Assembly (NCBI GenBank): GCA_963747765.1
Contig: CAVVGH010000005.1
Coordinates: forward strand, 434,001-498,000
Length of the DNA: 64,000 nt
Source of the DNA: VRUE01 sp963747765
GTDB taxonomy: Bacteria > Actinomycetota > Thermoleophilia > Solirubrobacterales > 70-9
Direction of reading: 5' to 3'
A program made the translations under genes and the position numbers. The notes beneath the pieces were generated by a model, which searched no databases, was not told where the DNA came from, and saw nothing but the letters and a program-made list of their open reading frames with translations. Position 1 is the stretch's first letter, and every line of letters starts with the position of its first letter. This document shows, in pieces, positions 49,104-57,581 of this stretch.

Positions 49104-50771
49104 TCATCCGAGCTGTTCGGGATCGCAGCGCAGCACGTAGGCCATTGCGATCGTTTCACCCCGCAACCAGCGGGTGACGTTGTCGGCTTCTTCGCAGTAG
49201 TCAGGCGGGACATTGCCGGCGTGGCGGCGGACGATCACCCAGGTGGCGGCGGTGTCGCCTTCCCATTTGGGATCGACCGCGGTGCCTCGCGTGTCTTCGA
49301 AGGGCGCCAGCTCATCCTGCTCGCAAGGGGTCGTGGGCATCACCAGGAAGCAGCGCAGGTCGGCGCCGCGCGGCACGTGGGAGAGCGCCTCCGGGGCGCT
49401 GGCCACCCAGAAGTCGGTCTCCCAGCGGTTGTCGATGCCGCCGATTCCGGCAACCGGGTTGACGTAGGTGTAGTTGTAGGGGAAGAGCAGCGCCTGCTCG
49501 ACCATCGGGGCGAGCAGGGCGACACCGAGCAGGGCGCTGGCGAGTGGCCGCCAGGTTCGCCGTGGCTCCCTGACGCGAGCCCAGCCCCAGAAGCGCTGCG
49601 CGCCGATCCCGGCCAGGATCGCGACGGCGGGCAGGACGTAGACGTGCTGCCGCATGCCGCTGTACATCGTGGCGCCGGTGAGGATCGCGCCGACCGGCAA
49701 CAGGAGTGCCTGCTGGAGGACCAGCAGCGAGCCGAGGTCGGTCCGGCTCCAGAGCGGGCCGCGCAGGCCGGCGCCGCGCGCGCTCAACAGTGCGCGGAGG
49801 GAAAGCACGGCGCCCAGCACCGCCAGCAACCCGATCAGCAGCGGCAGGGCGGCGCCGATCCAGGCGGGCAGGTACCACCACGGCGGGTGTTCGGGGAGCA
49901 GCTGGCCGGCGGTCAGCGTGACGCCCCGCCAGGGAAAGCCGCTGGAGCCGGAGACAGATTCGATCAGCATCGTCACCGGGGACGCCGCCACCTTCGGGTA
50001 GATGACGGCGATCGAGGCGAGGCCGAGCCCGGTGCCCGCCGCCACCGCGAGGTCGGCGCCGGCGTTGCGGCGAATCCCCCCCAGGTGCCGCTGTCCCAAG
50101 CGGAGCGCCGCGTAGACCAGCACCGAGAGCAGGAAGGGAACGATCAGCGCGAGGCGCGTGCCGGCACCGACGAAGAAGCCGGCCGTCAGCAGCGCGCCAA
50201 TCGCGATCCTGCGCCGCCGCTCGCTCGGCTCGTCGGATCGCCGGTCGAGCGCGAGGAGCAGCGCCAAGGTCACGAGCGTGTAGCCGCAGCCCGCCGGGAT
50301 GTCCTTGGGGTTGAAGAAGGAATGCCCGGTCCACTCGGGGATCGCGAGAAGCGCCGCTGCCGACCAGAGGCCGATGCGAGACGAGCGGGTGAGGAGCCAG
50401 GCGGCGCCCCCCACGGCGAGGGCCGCCAGCAGGCCGAGCAGCGCCGAGACCAGGTGGCGAACGTCGTAGGAGGATCCGGAGTGGGAGATCTCGCCGCTGC
50501 TCTCGTTGCCCGCGATCACGTTGGCGACGTGTGCGAGTGCGCCGAAGGCAGGCCCGTAGACGTTTGGATTGGCGTATTTGTAGGTGGGGTCGGGGTGGCC
50601 GTCCACGAGCGCGTCGCCCGGCAGGAACCAGCCATGGTCGATCCACGATCGCGCTGCGTCGGCTTCGATCGGCTCATCGATCGTCACCCCGGCGGTCAGC
50701 GCGCCGGCGAAGAGCTGCACGGTGCCCAGCACGAGCACAAGGGCTGCGACAGCGGTGAGCGGATCATGCAT
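49104..50771 (-). CDS. GT-C membrane protein, PMT/ArnT-like
   Basis: 555 residues from ATG 50771 (GTG 50801 is possible). An N-terminal loop holds TIDEPIEADAARSWIDHGW, where the DE pair is at the place of the PMT/ArnT catalytic Asp. About 11 membrane helices follow, then a C-terminal soluble part with two Cys pairs (LRCFLVMPTTPCEQDE, PDYCEEADN). GT-C enzymes transfer a sugar from a polyprenyl phosphate to lipid or protein outside the membrane. It is divergent from the paralog at 50994, with a 31-bp repeat array between them. Confidence 0.8.
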   Translation of the reverse strand: MHDPLTAVAALVLVLGTVQLFAGALTAGVTIDEPIEADAARSWIDHGWFLPGDALVDGHPDPTYKYANPNVYGPAFGALAHVANVIAGNESSGEISHSGSSYDVRHLVSALLGLLAALAVGGAAWLLTRSSRIGLWSAAALLAIPEWTGHSFFNPKDIPAGCGYTLVTLALLLALDRRSDEPSERRRRIAIGALLTAGFFVGAGTRLALIVPFLLSVLVYAALRLGQRHLGGIRRNAGADLAVAAGTGLGLASIAVIYPKVAASPVTMLIESVSGSSGFPWRGVTLTAGQLLPEHPPWWYLPAWIGAALPLLIGLLAVLGAVLSLRALLSARGAGLRGPLWSRTDLGSLLVLQQALLLPVGAILTGATMYSGMRQHVYVLPAVAILAGIGAQRFWGWARVREPRRTWRPLASALLGVALLAPMVEQALLFPYNYTYVNPVAGIGGIDNRWETDFWVASAPEALSHVPRGADLRCFLVMPTTPCEQDELAPFEDTRGTAVDPKWEGDTAATWVIVRRHAGNVPPDYCEEADNVTRWLRGETIAMAYVLRCDPEQLG

Positions 50772-50828
50772 GCGGACCAACCCGTGTGCGCGCCGAGCCA
50801 CGGGGGCAGGTTACGGTCTGGTCGCGAT

Positions 50829-50983
50829 GGAGGGGAATGACCCCCTGCGCCCGGCAGCTGGAGGGGAATGACCCCCTGCGCCCGGTAGATGGATGGGAAT
50901 GACCCTCTGTGCCCGGTAGATGGAGGGGAATGACCCCCTGCGCCCGGCAGCTGGAGGGGAATGACCCTCTATGCCCGGTATAT
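50829..50983. repeat. 31-bp tandem repeat, five copies, in a divergent promoter region
   Basis: GGAGGGGAATGACCCCCTGC plus 11 bases at 50829, 50860, 50891, 50922 and 50953. The last copy differs at its end so that TATAGT (50981-50986) is formed, seven bases before ATG 50994. Confidence 0.9.
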
Positions 50984-50986
50984 AGT
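50981..50986 (+). promoter_or_regulatory. TATAGT -10 box at the end of the repeat array
   Basis: TATAGT, seven bases, ATG 50994. The first three bases of the box belong to repeat copy five. Confidence 0.5.
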
Positions 50987-50993
50987 CGGCGCA

Positions 50994-51626
50994 ATGGAGG
51001 GGGAGAAAGCGGAGCAGGCGCCGCCGAGGCCGGGTGAGGAGCGCGCGAAGCCCACGCCCAGCGCGAAGCCCACGCCGAGCCGGGTGAATCGCGGCCGGCT
51101 GCGCGCCGGCGTCATCGGCCTGGCGATTGCCGTTGCGGTCGTGGCCTGGGTGGCGACCCGGGACGACGGCGGCGGCTCCTCCGAACCGGCGCCGTCCGAA
51201 TCCACCGCGCCGCGGATCGTCACCGAATCGGAACTCCGGGAAACCTCCGCGAGCCTCGGCCAGCCCATCTTCTGGGCGGGCCCGATGGCCGGCACGGAGC
51301 TGGAGCTGACCGAACTGCCCCAGGGCGGCGTGCAGGTTCGCTACCTGCCTGAAGGCATGGACGCGGGCACTGGCTCGCTCAAGTCGCTGACGGTCGGCAG
51401 CTACCCGCTGTCCGATCCCAATGCAGCGATCGCCGCGGTCGCCAGGCAGTCCGGAGAGCTGGTCCGCCACCTTTCCGATGGCCGCACGGTCGTGGCGTCC
51501 AAGCAGGGCCCGACCAGTGTCTACTTCGCCAGCTCTGACAACAGCGTTCAGGTGGAGGTCTACAACCCCTCCCCGAAGCGGGCCATGAAGCTCGCGCTCT
51601 CGGACAAGGTGCAGCCGGTCGGCTGA
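50994..51626 (+). CDS. Single-pass exported protein, paralog of the gene at 45763
   Basis: 210 residues. Pro/Lys-rich cytosolic part, one helix (GVIGLAIAVAVVAWVAT), then a 150-residue extracellular domain with FWAG, VQVRYL, TVGSYP, TSVYFAS, DNSVQVE and terminal KVQPVG, the same order and spacing as the paralog. The helix and the last 40 residues are the best conserved parts. A partner role to GT-C-like proteins fits both loci. No known family was recognised. Confidence 0.75.
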   Translation: MEGEKAEQAPPRPGEERAKPTPSAKPTPSRVNRGRLRAGVIGLAIAVAVVAWVATRDDGGGSSEPAPSESTAPRIVTESELRETSASLGQPIFWAGPMAGTELELTELPQGGVQVRYLPEGMDAGTGSLKSLTVGSYPLSDPNAAIAAVARQSGELVRHLSDGRTVVASKQGPTSVYFASSDNSVQVEVYNPSPKRAMKLALSDKVQPVG

Positions 51627-51706
51627 GCGCTGTGCATCGCTCGGGACCGCGGGGGAGCATGGGCGGGGTCGGCCGGTTTCGTAGAATCGGTGCGGTGAGG
51701 GGGGTC

Positions 51707-52414
51707 ATGAAGCCGACGATCGTCGCTGTCGCCGCGCTGCTGCTGGCGGCGGCCCTGGCGGCGTGCGGGGGCGGGTCCAGCTCGACCACGACCGAAGCGG
51801 GCGCGCAGGAACAGTCGGGCAGCGGCTCGTCGAAGGGGAGCGCCACGAAGGCCACGAAGGAGAAGTCAGGCTCCGGCGAGGGGAAGGCCAAGAAGAAGAG
51901 CGGCTCCGGCGGACAAAGCGAGAGCTCGAGCGAAGAAGCGGGCAACTTCGTCCCCAAGCAGCACCAAGATTCCGGCGGCGGCTCCAAGCAGTTCCGCGTC
52001 AACGGTGGCGATAACAGCGTGCAGGAATTCGGCAAGGAGGCCGGCGGCACCGAGCTGGACGTTGCGGCAACCGCCCTTCACAACTTCCTCGATGCCCGGG
52101 CCGAGGGCAACTGGGCAGCCGCCTGCAGCTACATGTCGAAGAGCGTCGTCGAATCGTTCGAAAAACTCGCCTCGCAGGCAAAGCAGGTCAAGGACAGCGG
52201 TTGCGCCGGGATTCTCAAGGCGCTGACCAACCCAAACGCCAAGCAGCTGATGAAGGAAGAAGCGGCAAAGGCCAACGTCGGCTCGCTGCGGATCGAAGGC
52301 GATCGCTCCTTTGTCATCTACAAGGGGCTCGACGGCACGACCATGGCGATGCCGATGGCCAACGAAGGCGGCGCCTGGAAGGTCTCGAGCCTCGCTGGCA
52401 CGCCGCTCAATTAG
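51707..52414 (+). CDS. Lipoprotein of unknown function
   Basis: 235 residues. A lipoprotein signal peptide ends in LAAALAAC (lipidated Cys near 20). Residues 25-105 are a long low-complexity Ser/Gly/Lys region. The C-terminal 130 residues are a compact domain (ALHNFLDARAEGNWAAACSYM, then GCAGILKALTNP and GSLRIEGDRSFVIYKG) that resembles NTF2-like small domains; this is weak. It lies downstream of the single-pass protein gene with its own TAGAAT at 51682. Its stop codon forms the first bases of composite repeat D. Confidence 0.7.
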   Translation: MKPTIVAVAALLLAAALAACGGGSSSTTTEAGAQEQSGSGSSKGSATKATKEKSGSGEGKAKKKSGSGGQSESSSEEAGNFVPKQHQDSGGGSKQFRVNGGDNSVQEFGKEAGGTELDVAATALHNFLDARAEGNWAAACSYMSKSVVESFEKLASQAKQVKDSGCAGILKALTNPNAKQLMKEEAAKANVGSLRIEGDRSFVIYKGLDGTTMAMPMANEGGAWKVSSLAGTPLN

Positions 52415-53380
52415 CGTTCCTCCCCGAAACGTTCGACCCGAAACCCTGGGCCGATGCTGCGATCACCAGCTCGACCTCGAGCCTCGGGCACCTGCTGAGC
52501 CCCACCGCCGTTGCGCCGGGCGATAAATCGCCGCTATGGCCCAAAGCGCGAGGACTTCCCCCTGAGATCCTTCGACACCGGGCGATAAATCGCCGCAGGT
52601 GTGTATCCGATTGGCTCAGGGCTGCCCGCCCCAACGCGCCGCTCCGGCCACACCGCCCAGGGCCGAGCAGTCCATCCGTTCCCGACCTTCCCGCCTCTTT
52701 CGTCACTGGGCTCGAAGCCCCCGAGCCCCCTGGCTCTCTGGAGGAGCGCGGAGATGGCCCCGGAACCCAGGAGAGCACCCCGTCGACCGATGGAGACCTC
52801 CAACCCGAAACGAACCCCTCATTGATTGATGATGAGAGAGACAGCCCCTCCCTGTTTGCCCTCCTCACCTGCAAGTAGGAGGGCAAACAGGGGAGGGGCT
52901 GGTAGGGGCCCCAGACGGTCAGGGGCTACGGGCGTCGTTTCGCGAGGGCCAAGAGGATGAGGGGCTTCGGGGGAGGCGTTATCGCGACTGGCGCAGCCGA
53001 AGAAGGCAGGATCGAGGCGGACACGAGCTCCGTTCGCTCTTTGTGTCGCTGAGCGGTACAAATGACGAACGGAGCGGCTGGAATCTCCCGGGCGAGACTC
53101 CGTTCGCTCTTTGTGTCGCAGAGCGGTACAAATGACGAACGGAGCGGCTGGGGGGCCTGGGCAAAGCGGATACGCAGCATCGCCGCATATGGCCCATAAG
53201 TCGCCTGGCGTCCCAGGTGTGTGCCTTCCTCTGTCCTCGGAGAAGGAGGCGCTGTCGGTGCAAGGGGGCTCGGGCGCTGCGGTGCAAGAGGGCTCGGGCG
53301 CGGCGGTGCAAGAGGGCTCGGGCGCTGTCGGAGCGGAGCGGATGGCCGGTTTCCGGCCGAACGTTTCGGAGGTCCACCAG
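52411..53380 (+). repeat. Composite intergenic repeat, copy D (full length)
   Basis: About 965 bp, filling the gap between convergent genes. In order: left end (TCCCCGAAACGTTCGACCCG), GATGCTGCGATCACCAGC block, two GGCGATAAATCGCC palindromes (52521 and 52579), CACTGGGCTCGAAGCCCCC block, hairpin H1 (52844-52899), two H2 hairpins (53027-53075 and 53097-53145), the GCATCGCCGCATATGGCCCA block, a 24-bp GGTGCAAG-type tandem repeat (53258-53325), and the right end (GGCCGAACGTTTCGGAGGTC). The outer left end overlaps the stop codon of the lipoprotein gene. Confidence 0.87.
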
Positions 53381-53425
53381 CAGCGACCTGAGTCAGAGCT
53401 TCGCGGCCTCTTGACGTGTCTGCGC

Positions 53426-54025
53426 TTAGGAAAGCTCGAGCCAGGTGCCGGTCGGGCCGAGGTTGTGGAGCGGCGTGTCGCCGATCTGGCTCGTGCATCC
53501 CCATGACTCGTGGATGTGGCCGCAGACGGCGAGGCGGGGGCGCTTCTCCTCGATTGCCGCGAGGAGGGCGGCGCTGCCGAAGTGGTCGCCGCTGCCACCG
53601 CTGTCGCAGTGTCCCTGCGGTGGTGAGTGGAGGACGAGGACGGCCTCCTCGGGACAGGCGCCGAGCATCGACGCGGCCGTGTCGTCGTCGAGGTCGAAGC
53701 TCCAGTCCCACGGGGTGACGGGTACGCCCGCGCCGAGCCCGTAGAAGTCGACTCCCTCGATGGTGGTGCCGCCGCCGTGAAGGACCGTGGCGGGGCCCCA
53801 GCCGGCCGCCGCCTCGCGCAGCGCGTCCTCGGTCTCGTTGTTGCCGGGGACGAGCACGGTCGGCTTCTCGATCGCGGCCAGCGCATCGATCGCCTCCGCG
53901 AGGCCCTCGTGCACCGAGGCGAAGTCGCCGGCGCCGATCACCAGGTCGGCATCGGCCGACATCTCGACCAGCTTTGCCGCCTGGTTGAGGTCGCGATGCA
54001 GGTCGCTGAAGGCGAGCAACTTCAC
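53426..54025 (-). CDS. Metallophosphoesterase, cytosolic
   Basis: 199 residues with all five phosphoesterase motifs: FSDLHRD near 7, GAGDFAS near 32, GNNETED near 62, LHSPPQGHCD near 132 and CGHIHESWG near 170. Members of this size hydrolyse phosphodiesters such as cyclic nucleotides or Ap4A. Substrate unknown. It is convergent with the lipoprotein gene across repeat copy D. Confidence 0.9.
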   Translation of the reverse strand: MKLLAFSDLHRDLNQAAKLVEMSADADLVIGAGDFASVHEGLAEAIDALAAIEKPTVLVPGNNETEDALREAAAGWGPATVLHGGGTTIEGVDFYGLGAGVPVTPWDWSFDLDDDTAASMLGACPEEAVLVLHSPPQGHCDSGGSGDHFGSAALLAAIEEKRPRLAVCGHIHESWGCTSQIGDTPLHNLGPTGTWLELS

Positions 54026-54118
54026 GGCTCAAACCTACCTCGCAAGGGCCCCACACGCGTTACAGACATTTTGCAATCAGGTGTAGAGATGCAACATATT
54101 GTCCGCTACAGTGCCATC

Positions 54119-54472
54119 ATGGAGGCTGTGCGAAAGAGTTGGAGCGACGAGCGCCTCGACTACCTCAACCACCGCGTCGACGATGGGTTCAGGAAGGTCG
54201 ACGAACGCTTCCAGCAGGTCGACGAACGCTTCCAGCAGGTCGACGAACGCTTCCAGCAGGTCGACGAACGCTTCCAGCAGGTCGACGAATGCTTCGACCA
54301 GGTCGACAAACGTTTCCAGCAGGTCAACGAACGCTTCGAGCGGTTCGATACCAAGCTCGAAACGCTGCGATCCGAGCTGAATGGCCGGTTCGATTCGCTG
54401 CAGCGCACGTTGATCCAGTTCAACGGGCTCTTGATAGCGGCCGTGCTCGGTTTGCTCGCAACCCAGCTCTGA
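54119..54472 (+). CDS. Coiled-coil membrane-tail protein with DNA-identical heptads
   Basis: 117 residues from ATG 54119 (ATG 54089 is also possible). The centre is a run of DERFQQV heptads coded by nearly identical 21-bp units (54196-54283), followed by related heptads and a final helix LLIAAVLGLLATQL that could anchor it in the membrane. The coiled coil should form a long dimer or trimer. The family occurs in Actinobacteria but its role is unknown. Repeat-unit identity at the DNA level suggests recent expansion. Confidence 0.65.
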   Translation: MEAVRKSWSDERLDYLNHRVDDGFRKVDERFQQVDERFQQVDERFQQVDERFQQVDECFDQVDKRFQQVNERFERFDTKLETLRSELNGRFDSLQRTLIQFNGLLIAAVLGLLATQL

Positions 54473-54473
54473 G

Positions 54474-56453
54474 TCAGGCCTCGGCGGCCAGGGTGCGCCG
54501 CGGCAGGCGCTCACGCCAGCGCTTCCTGGCCGGCGCCGTCTCCGCTTCGGCCTGCAGGTCGAAGTAGAGCAGGGTGCGGCCGATCGCCACATAGGGGATC
54601 AGCAGGGCGAAGACGATCGTGCCGATCGCGTTGATCAGGCCAAGCGAGATGTCGGCGAAGATCAGCGCGAAGCCGAGCAGCGGGCCGCTGACGAGGCCGA
54701 TCAGCCAAAAGACGGCGGCAACCCGCAGCGTGTACCACCAGCGCCCGCGCACCAGCCCCGAGCTGCCGCGGAGCGCCTCGCGCATTGACCTGTCCTCGAA
54801 GAGGATCTGCTGCTGCACGAAGAGCCAGCCGACGTACTTCCAGGCCGCAAAGGGGAGGCCGACGACCGTGATCGCCATCAGCAGCAGCGCCAGCGTCACC
54901 AGCAGCTGCGCGCCGACGACGCGGCGGAAGCGCTGCCACACCCCCCGGTAGGCGTCGACGAAGCGCGCCTCGTGTCCCTCGGTCAGCTGGCGCACGGCGA
55001 CGATCACCGCCGCCGCGACGATCGCCGAGGCGATCGGCTCCCCGATCGCGGTGAGCAGTTCGGCAACGGCCACGTGCAGGCCGGAGAGCCCGGCCCGCTG
55101 GTCGAGACTGCGGCCGGTCTCGCCGGTCAGCAGCCAGCCGATCGAGGTGAGGCCGCCGACGACCGGGATCGCGGTCAGGCCGATCGGGGCGAAGGCGCGC
55201 CAGTGCCGGTGGTAGAGGCCCGCCGACGCCAGCAGCAGCTGGCCAAAGGCCCGGCTGCGCCGCAGGTCGGCCAGGTGCAGCGGCCACCAGCGGGTGCGCC
55301 AGGCGATCAGCGCGACCAGCGCCAGCAGCGCGATCGGCACCGCGAAGATGATCCAGGGCGAGTCCTGGTTGTGGTTGAGGAAGGAGGTGACGTTGGCGAC
55401 CGCGCCGCAGAAGGCCTTGGTCACCGTCGGTCCCAGCACGGAGCCGGCCGGCAGGCGCGGGCTGGTCGAGCGGACTTCGTCCATCCAGGTGAGAGGCCCT
55501 AGCCAGCGGTCCTTGGTGGCGGGACCGGTCGGACCGTTGTTGAAGCCCTTCTCCCACTGGCCCCAGCGGCCCCGGTAGGTGAGCCAGCGGAACCTGCTGT
55601 TCGGGCCGGGGTGGGTTGGGACCTGGATCGGCCGCACGGTCAGCCGCTGCAGCGGCGCGCTGGTGTCGTCGCAGCCGACCCCCGACCCCTTGCGGCCGTT
55701 CTCGACGTAGACGGCGGCCTCGTAGAAGGTCGCGTGCGACCCGGCGGCGGAGTAGACGACGGGGTGGGTCCCGTCCTTCTCGACCTTGCCGTCGGTCCAG
55801 TCGGCCTTCTCGCCGCCGCTGTGCTGGAAGAGCCCGATTTCCGCCGGCCCCTCTTCCAGGGCGCGGCGCGGGTCGGAGGCTTCGAAGACGACCTGCATCC
55901 CCTCCCAGTCGCCCTCGTGCAGGTCGTTGAACTGGTTGAAGTACCAGAAGAACCAGTACTGGACGGCGAGCCCGGGGCGCCCCGCCTCGCGGGCGATGTG
56001 GGCGTAGGTGGCCGGCGGCGCCCTGCCTTCGCGCCTGAGGCTTGCGAAGTCCTTCGCGTACACGCACGTGTCGCCGAGGGGATCGCCGGGCAGGTTGAGG
56101 TGATGCCCTTCGTCGAGCCCGGCGAGGTCGGCGGCGGTGGGCGCGTGCTGCAGCGTCGATTCGTCGCCGCCCGGCCTTTCTTCGGTGAGCGTCACGGCCG
56201 GGTTGCCGAGCACCGTGTCCACCGTGGTCGCCTCGTACTGCTCGCCGCTCGTGTCGCAGGGCGGGTTCTCCTGCTTGCGCAGCATCAGGCGCGGCGCATA
56301 GGCCTCGATCAGCCGCTGGGCGGCGGACGAGCCGCGCTCGGCACCACCGCCGGCCGAGCCGCCACCGCCCGCGATCGCGCCCCCGGGCGCCGCCAGGCAG
56401 AGAACCGCGATCGTCACGCAACCCAGTGCCAGGCGGCACAGTCCGACCATCAT
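54474..56453 (-). CDS. Vps62-like protein with C-terminal membrane domain, exported N-terminus
   Basis: 659 residues. A signal peptide (ALGCVTIAVLCLAAPGGAIA) precedes a domain at 45-320 with QYWFFWYFNQFNDLHEGDWEGM and YSAAGSHATFYEAAVYVENG, the pattern of Vps62-related proteins. Residues 355-640 have about seven membrane helices and PTTYP-free loops like the membrane part of some glycerophosphodiesterases. Proteins of this kind are found in Actinobacteria, but the function is not known. The start is close to the small membrane gene at 56514, divergent. Confidence 0.7.
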   Translation of the reverse strand: MMVGLCRLALGCVTIAVLCLAAPGGAIAGGGGSAGGGAERGSSAAQRLIEAYAPRLMLRKQENPPCDTSGEQYEATTVDTVLGNPAVTLTEERPGGDESTLQHAPTAADLAGLDEGHHLNLPGDPLGDTCVYAKDFASLRREGRAPPATYAHIAREAGRPGLAVQYWFFWYFNQFNDLHEGDWEGMQVVFEASDPRRALEEGPAEIGLFQHSGGEKADWTDGKVEKDGTHPVVYSAAGSHATFYEAAVYVENGRKGSGVGCDDTSAPLQRLTVRPIQVPTHPGPNSRFRWLTYRGRWGQWEKGFNNGPTGPATKDRWLGPLTWMDEVRSTSPRLPAGSVLGPTVTKAFCGAVANVTSFLNHNQDSPWIIFAVPIALLALVALIAWRTRWWPLHLADLRRSRAFGQLLLASAGLYHRHWRAFAPIGLTAIPVVGGLTSIGWLLTGETGRSLDQRAGLSGLHVAVAELLTAIGEPIASAIVAAAVIVAVRQLTEGHEARFVDAYRGVWQRFRRVVGAQLLVTLALLLMAITVVGLPFAAWKYVGWLFVQQQILFEDRSMREALRGSSGLVRGRWWYTLRVAAVFWLIGLVSGPLLGFALIFADISLGLINAIGTIVFALLIPYVAIGRTLLYFDLQAEAETAPARKRWRERLPRRTLAAEA

Positions 56454-56513
56454 GGCCCAACGTACCAGTGTCGGCTGGACGTATCGCCGCCGTTCGGTAA
56501 GCTCGCCGGCCTC

Positions 56514-56687
56514 ATGCCCGACATCTTCTGGATCGGTCTTGGAATTGCCGCCCTGGGCGCCCTGGTTGGCCTCGTCTCCGGTGCGCGGTCCCGCAGCACC
56601 CGGACGCTGACGGGCGTTGCGATCGGCGCCTATCTTGGCCTGATGGCGGCCTTCCCGCTGCTGGCGATCGGCGCCGCGACAAGCTGA
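56514..56687 (+). CDS. Small two-helix membrane protein
   Basis: 57 residues: two hydrophobic helices (FWIGLGIAALGALVGLVSGA and TGVAIGAYLGLMAAFPLLAI) joined by a basic turn. No family recognised. Its stop overlaps the CTG start of the next gene (CTGA), which implies translational coupling. Divergent from the Vps62-like gene with about 60 bp between. Confidence 0.6.
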   Translation: MPDIFWIGLGIAALGALVGLVSGARSRSTRTLTGVAIGAYLGLMAAFPLLAIGAATS

Positions 56688-57571
56688 CCGCCGCCACGCC
56701 GCGCGAGGCAGTCGGGAGCCCGCCAGAGTGGACGGTCGAGCGGGCTGAGGGCGGCGGCCCGTTCACGACGCGAGTCACCTGGCGGCTGCCTGAGGGCGAT
56801 GCCGCGATCTGGGCGTCGCGACCCGCCCGCAAGCGGGGGACGATCGCTGTCGTCTCGGAATCGGGGGCGACGATCACGGCGGGCGCCGAGCCCGGCACCG
56901 CGCGCCGCCTGCGCCGGGTAAACGCGGTCGCGGCGACGGCATTTGCGATCGGCGGATCGCTGTTTGCGGTCGGGGCCGCGCTTGCCGAGTCCGGCGCCTC
57001 GGTCACCACGTCGGCGTGGGTCTACATATGCGGAGGGATCTTCTTCAGCAGCGGCGGGTACGCGTCCTTCCTGCAAGCCGTCAACGGGCCGCGGGCCGTG
57101 GGCGCCGACCGGGCGCTCACGACGGACGGCTGGCGCTGGTGGTCGTATGAGTCCACGCGCCTGGAGTGGCTGAGCGCTCTCGTGCTCTTGGTCGGCACCC
57201 TCGTCTTCGCGATCAATCTGGGTGACTCGTTGATCGCCGGGCTCAGCGTCCCCTGGGAGAACCGCTTGGTCTGGTCCCCGGACATGGTTGGATGCGCGTT
57301 CTTCCTGGTCTCCGGCCACCTCGCGCTGGTGGAGGTCTGCCACGGCCGGCCCTGCTGGCGGCAGCGTGACCTCGGCTGGTGGATCGTTGCCGTCAACCTG
57401 CTCGGCTCGATCCTGTTCATGGTCGCCGCGGTCGCCTCCTACGTGCAGCCGGCAACCGCGACGGAGCTCAACGAGTCGGTGGCGAACTGGGGCACCCTCT
57501 CCGGTGCCCTGAGCTTCGCGATTGCGGGGGTGATGCAGGAGTTCGAGCGTCCCGCCGGGCCCGGCGCATAG
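56684..57571 (+). CDS. Polytopic membrane protein (YrhK-like?), CTG start
   Basis: 295 residues in an ORF with no ATG, GTG or TTG until 57098; the only early start codon is CTG at 56684, overlapping the preceding stop as CTGA. A soluble N-terminal part (EWTVERAEGGGPFTTRVTW) is followed by about six helices, including ATAFAIGGSLFAVGAALAE and WLSALVLLVGTLVFAINLGD, which recall YrhK-type membrane proteins. Starting at 57098 would remove the soluble part and the first two helices. Function unknown. Confidence 0.6.
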   Translation: MTAATPREAVGSPPEWTVERAEGGGPFTTRVTWRLPEGDAAIWASRPARKRGTIAVVSESGATITAGAEPGTARRLRRVNAVAATAFAIGGSLFAVGAALAESGASVTTSAWVYICGGIFFSSGGYASFLQAVNGPRAVGADRALTTDGWRWWSYESTRLEWLSALVLLVGTLVFAINLGDSLIAGLSVPWENRLVWSPDMVGCAFFLVSGHLALVEVCHGRPCWRQRDLGWWIVAVNLLGSILFMVAAVASYVQPATATELNESVANWGTLSGALSFAIAGVMQEFERPAGPGA

Positions 57572-57581
57572 GATCGACAGG

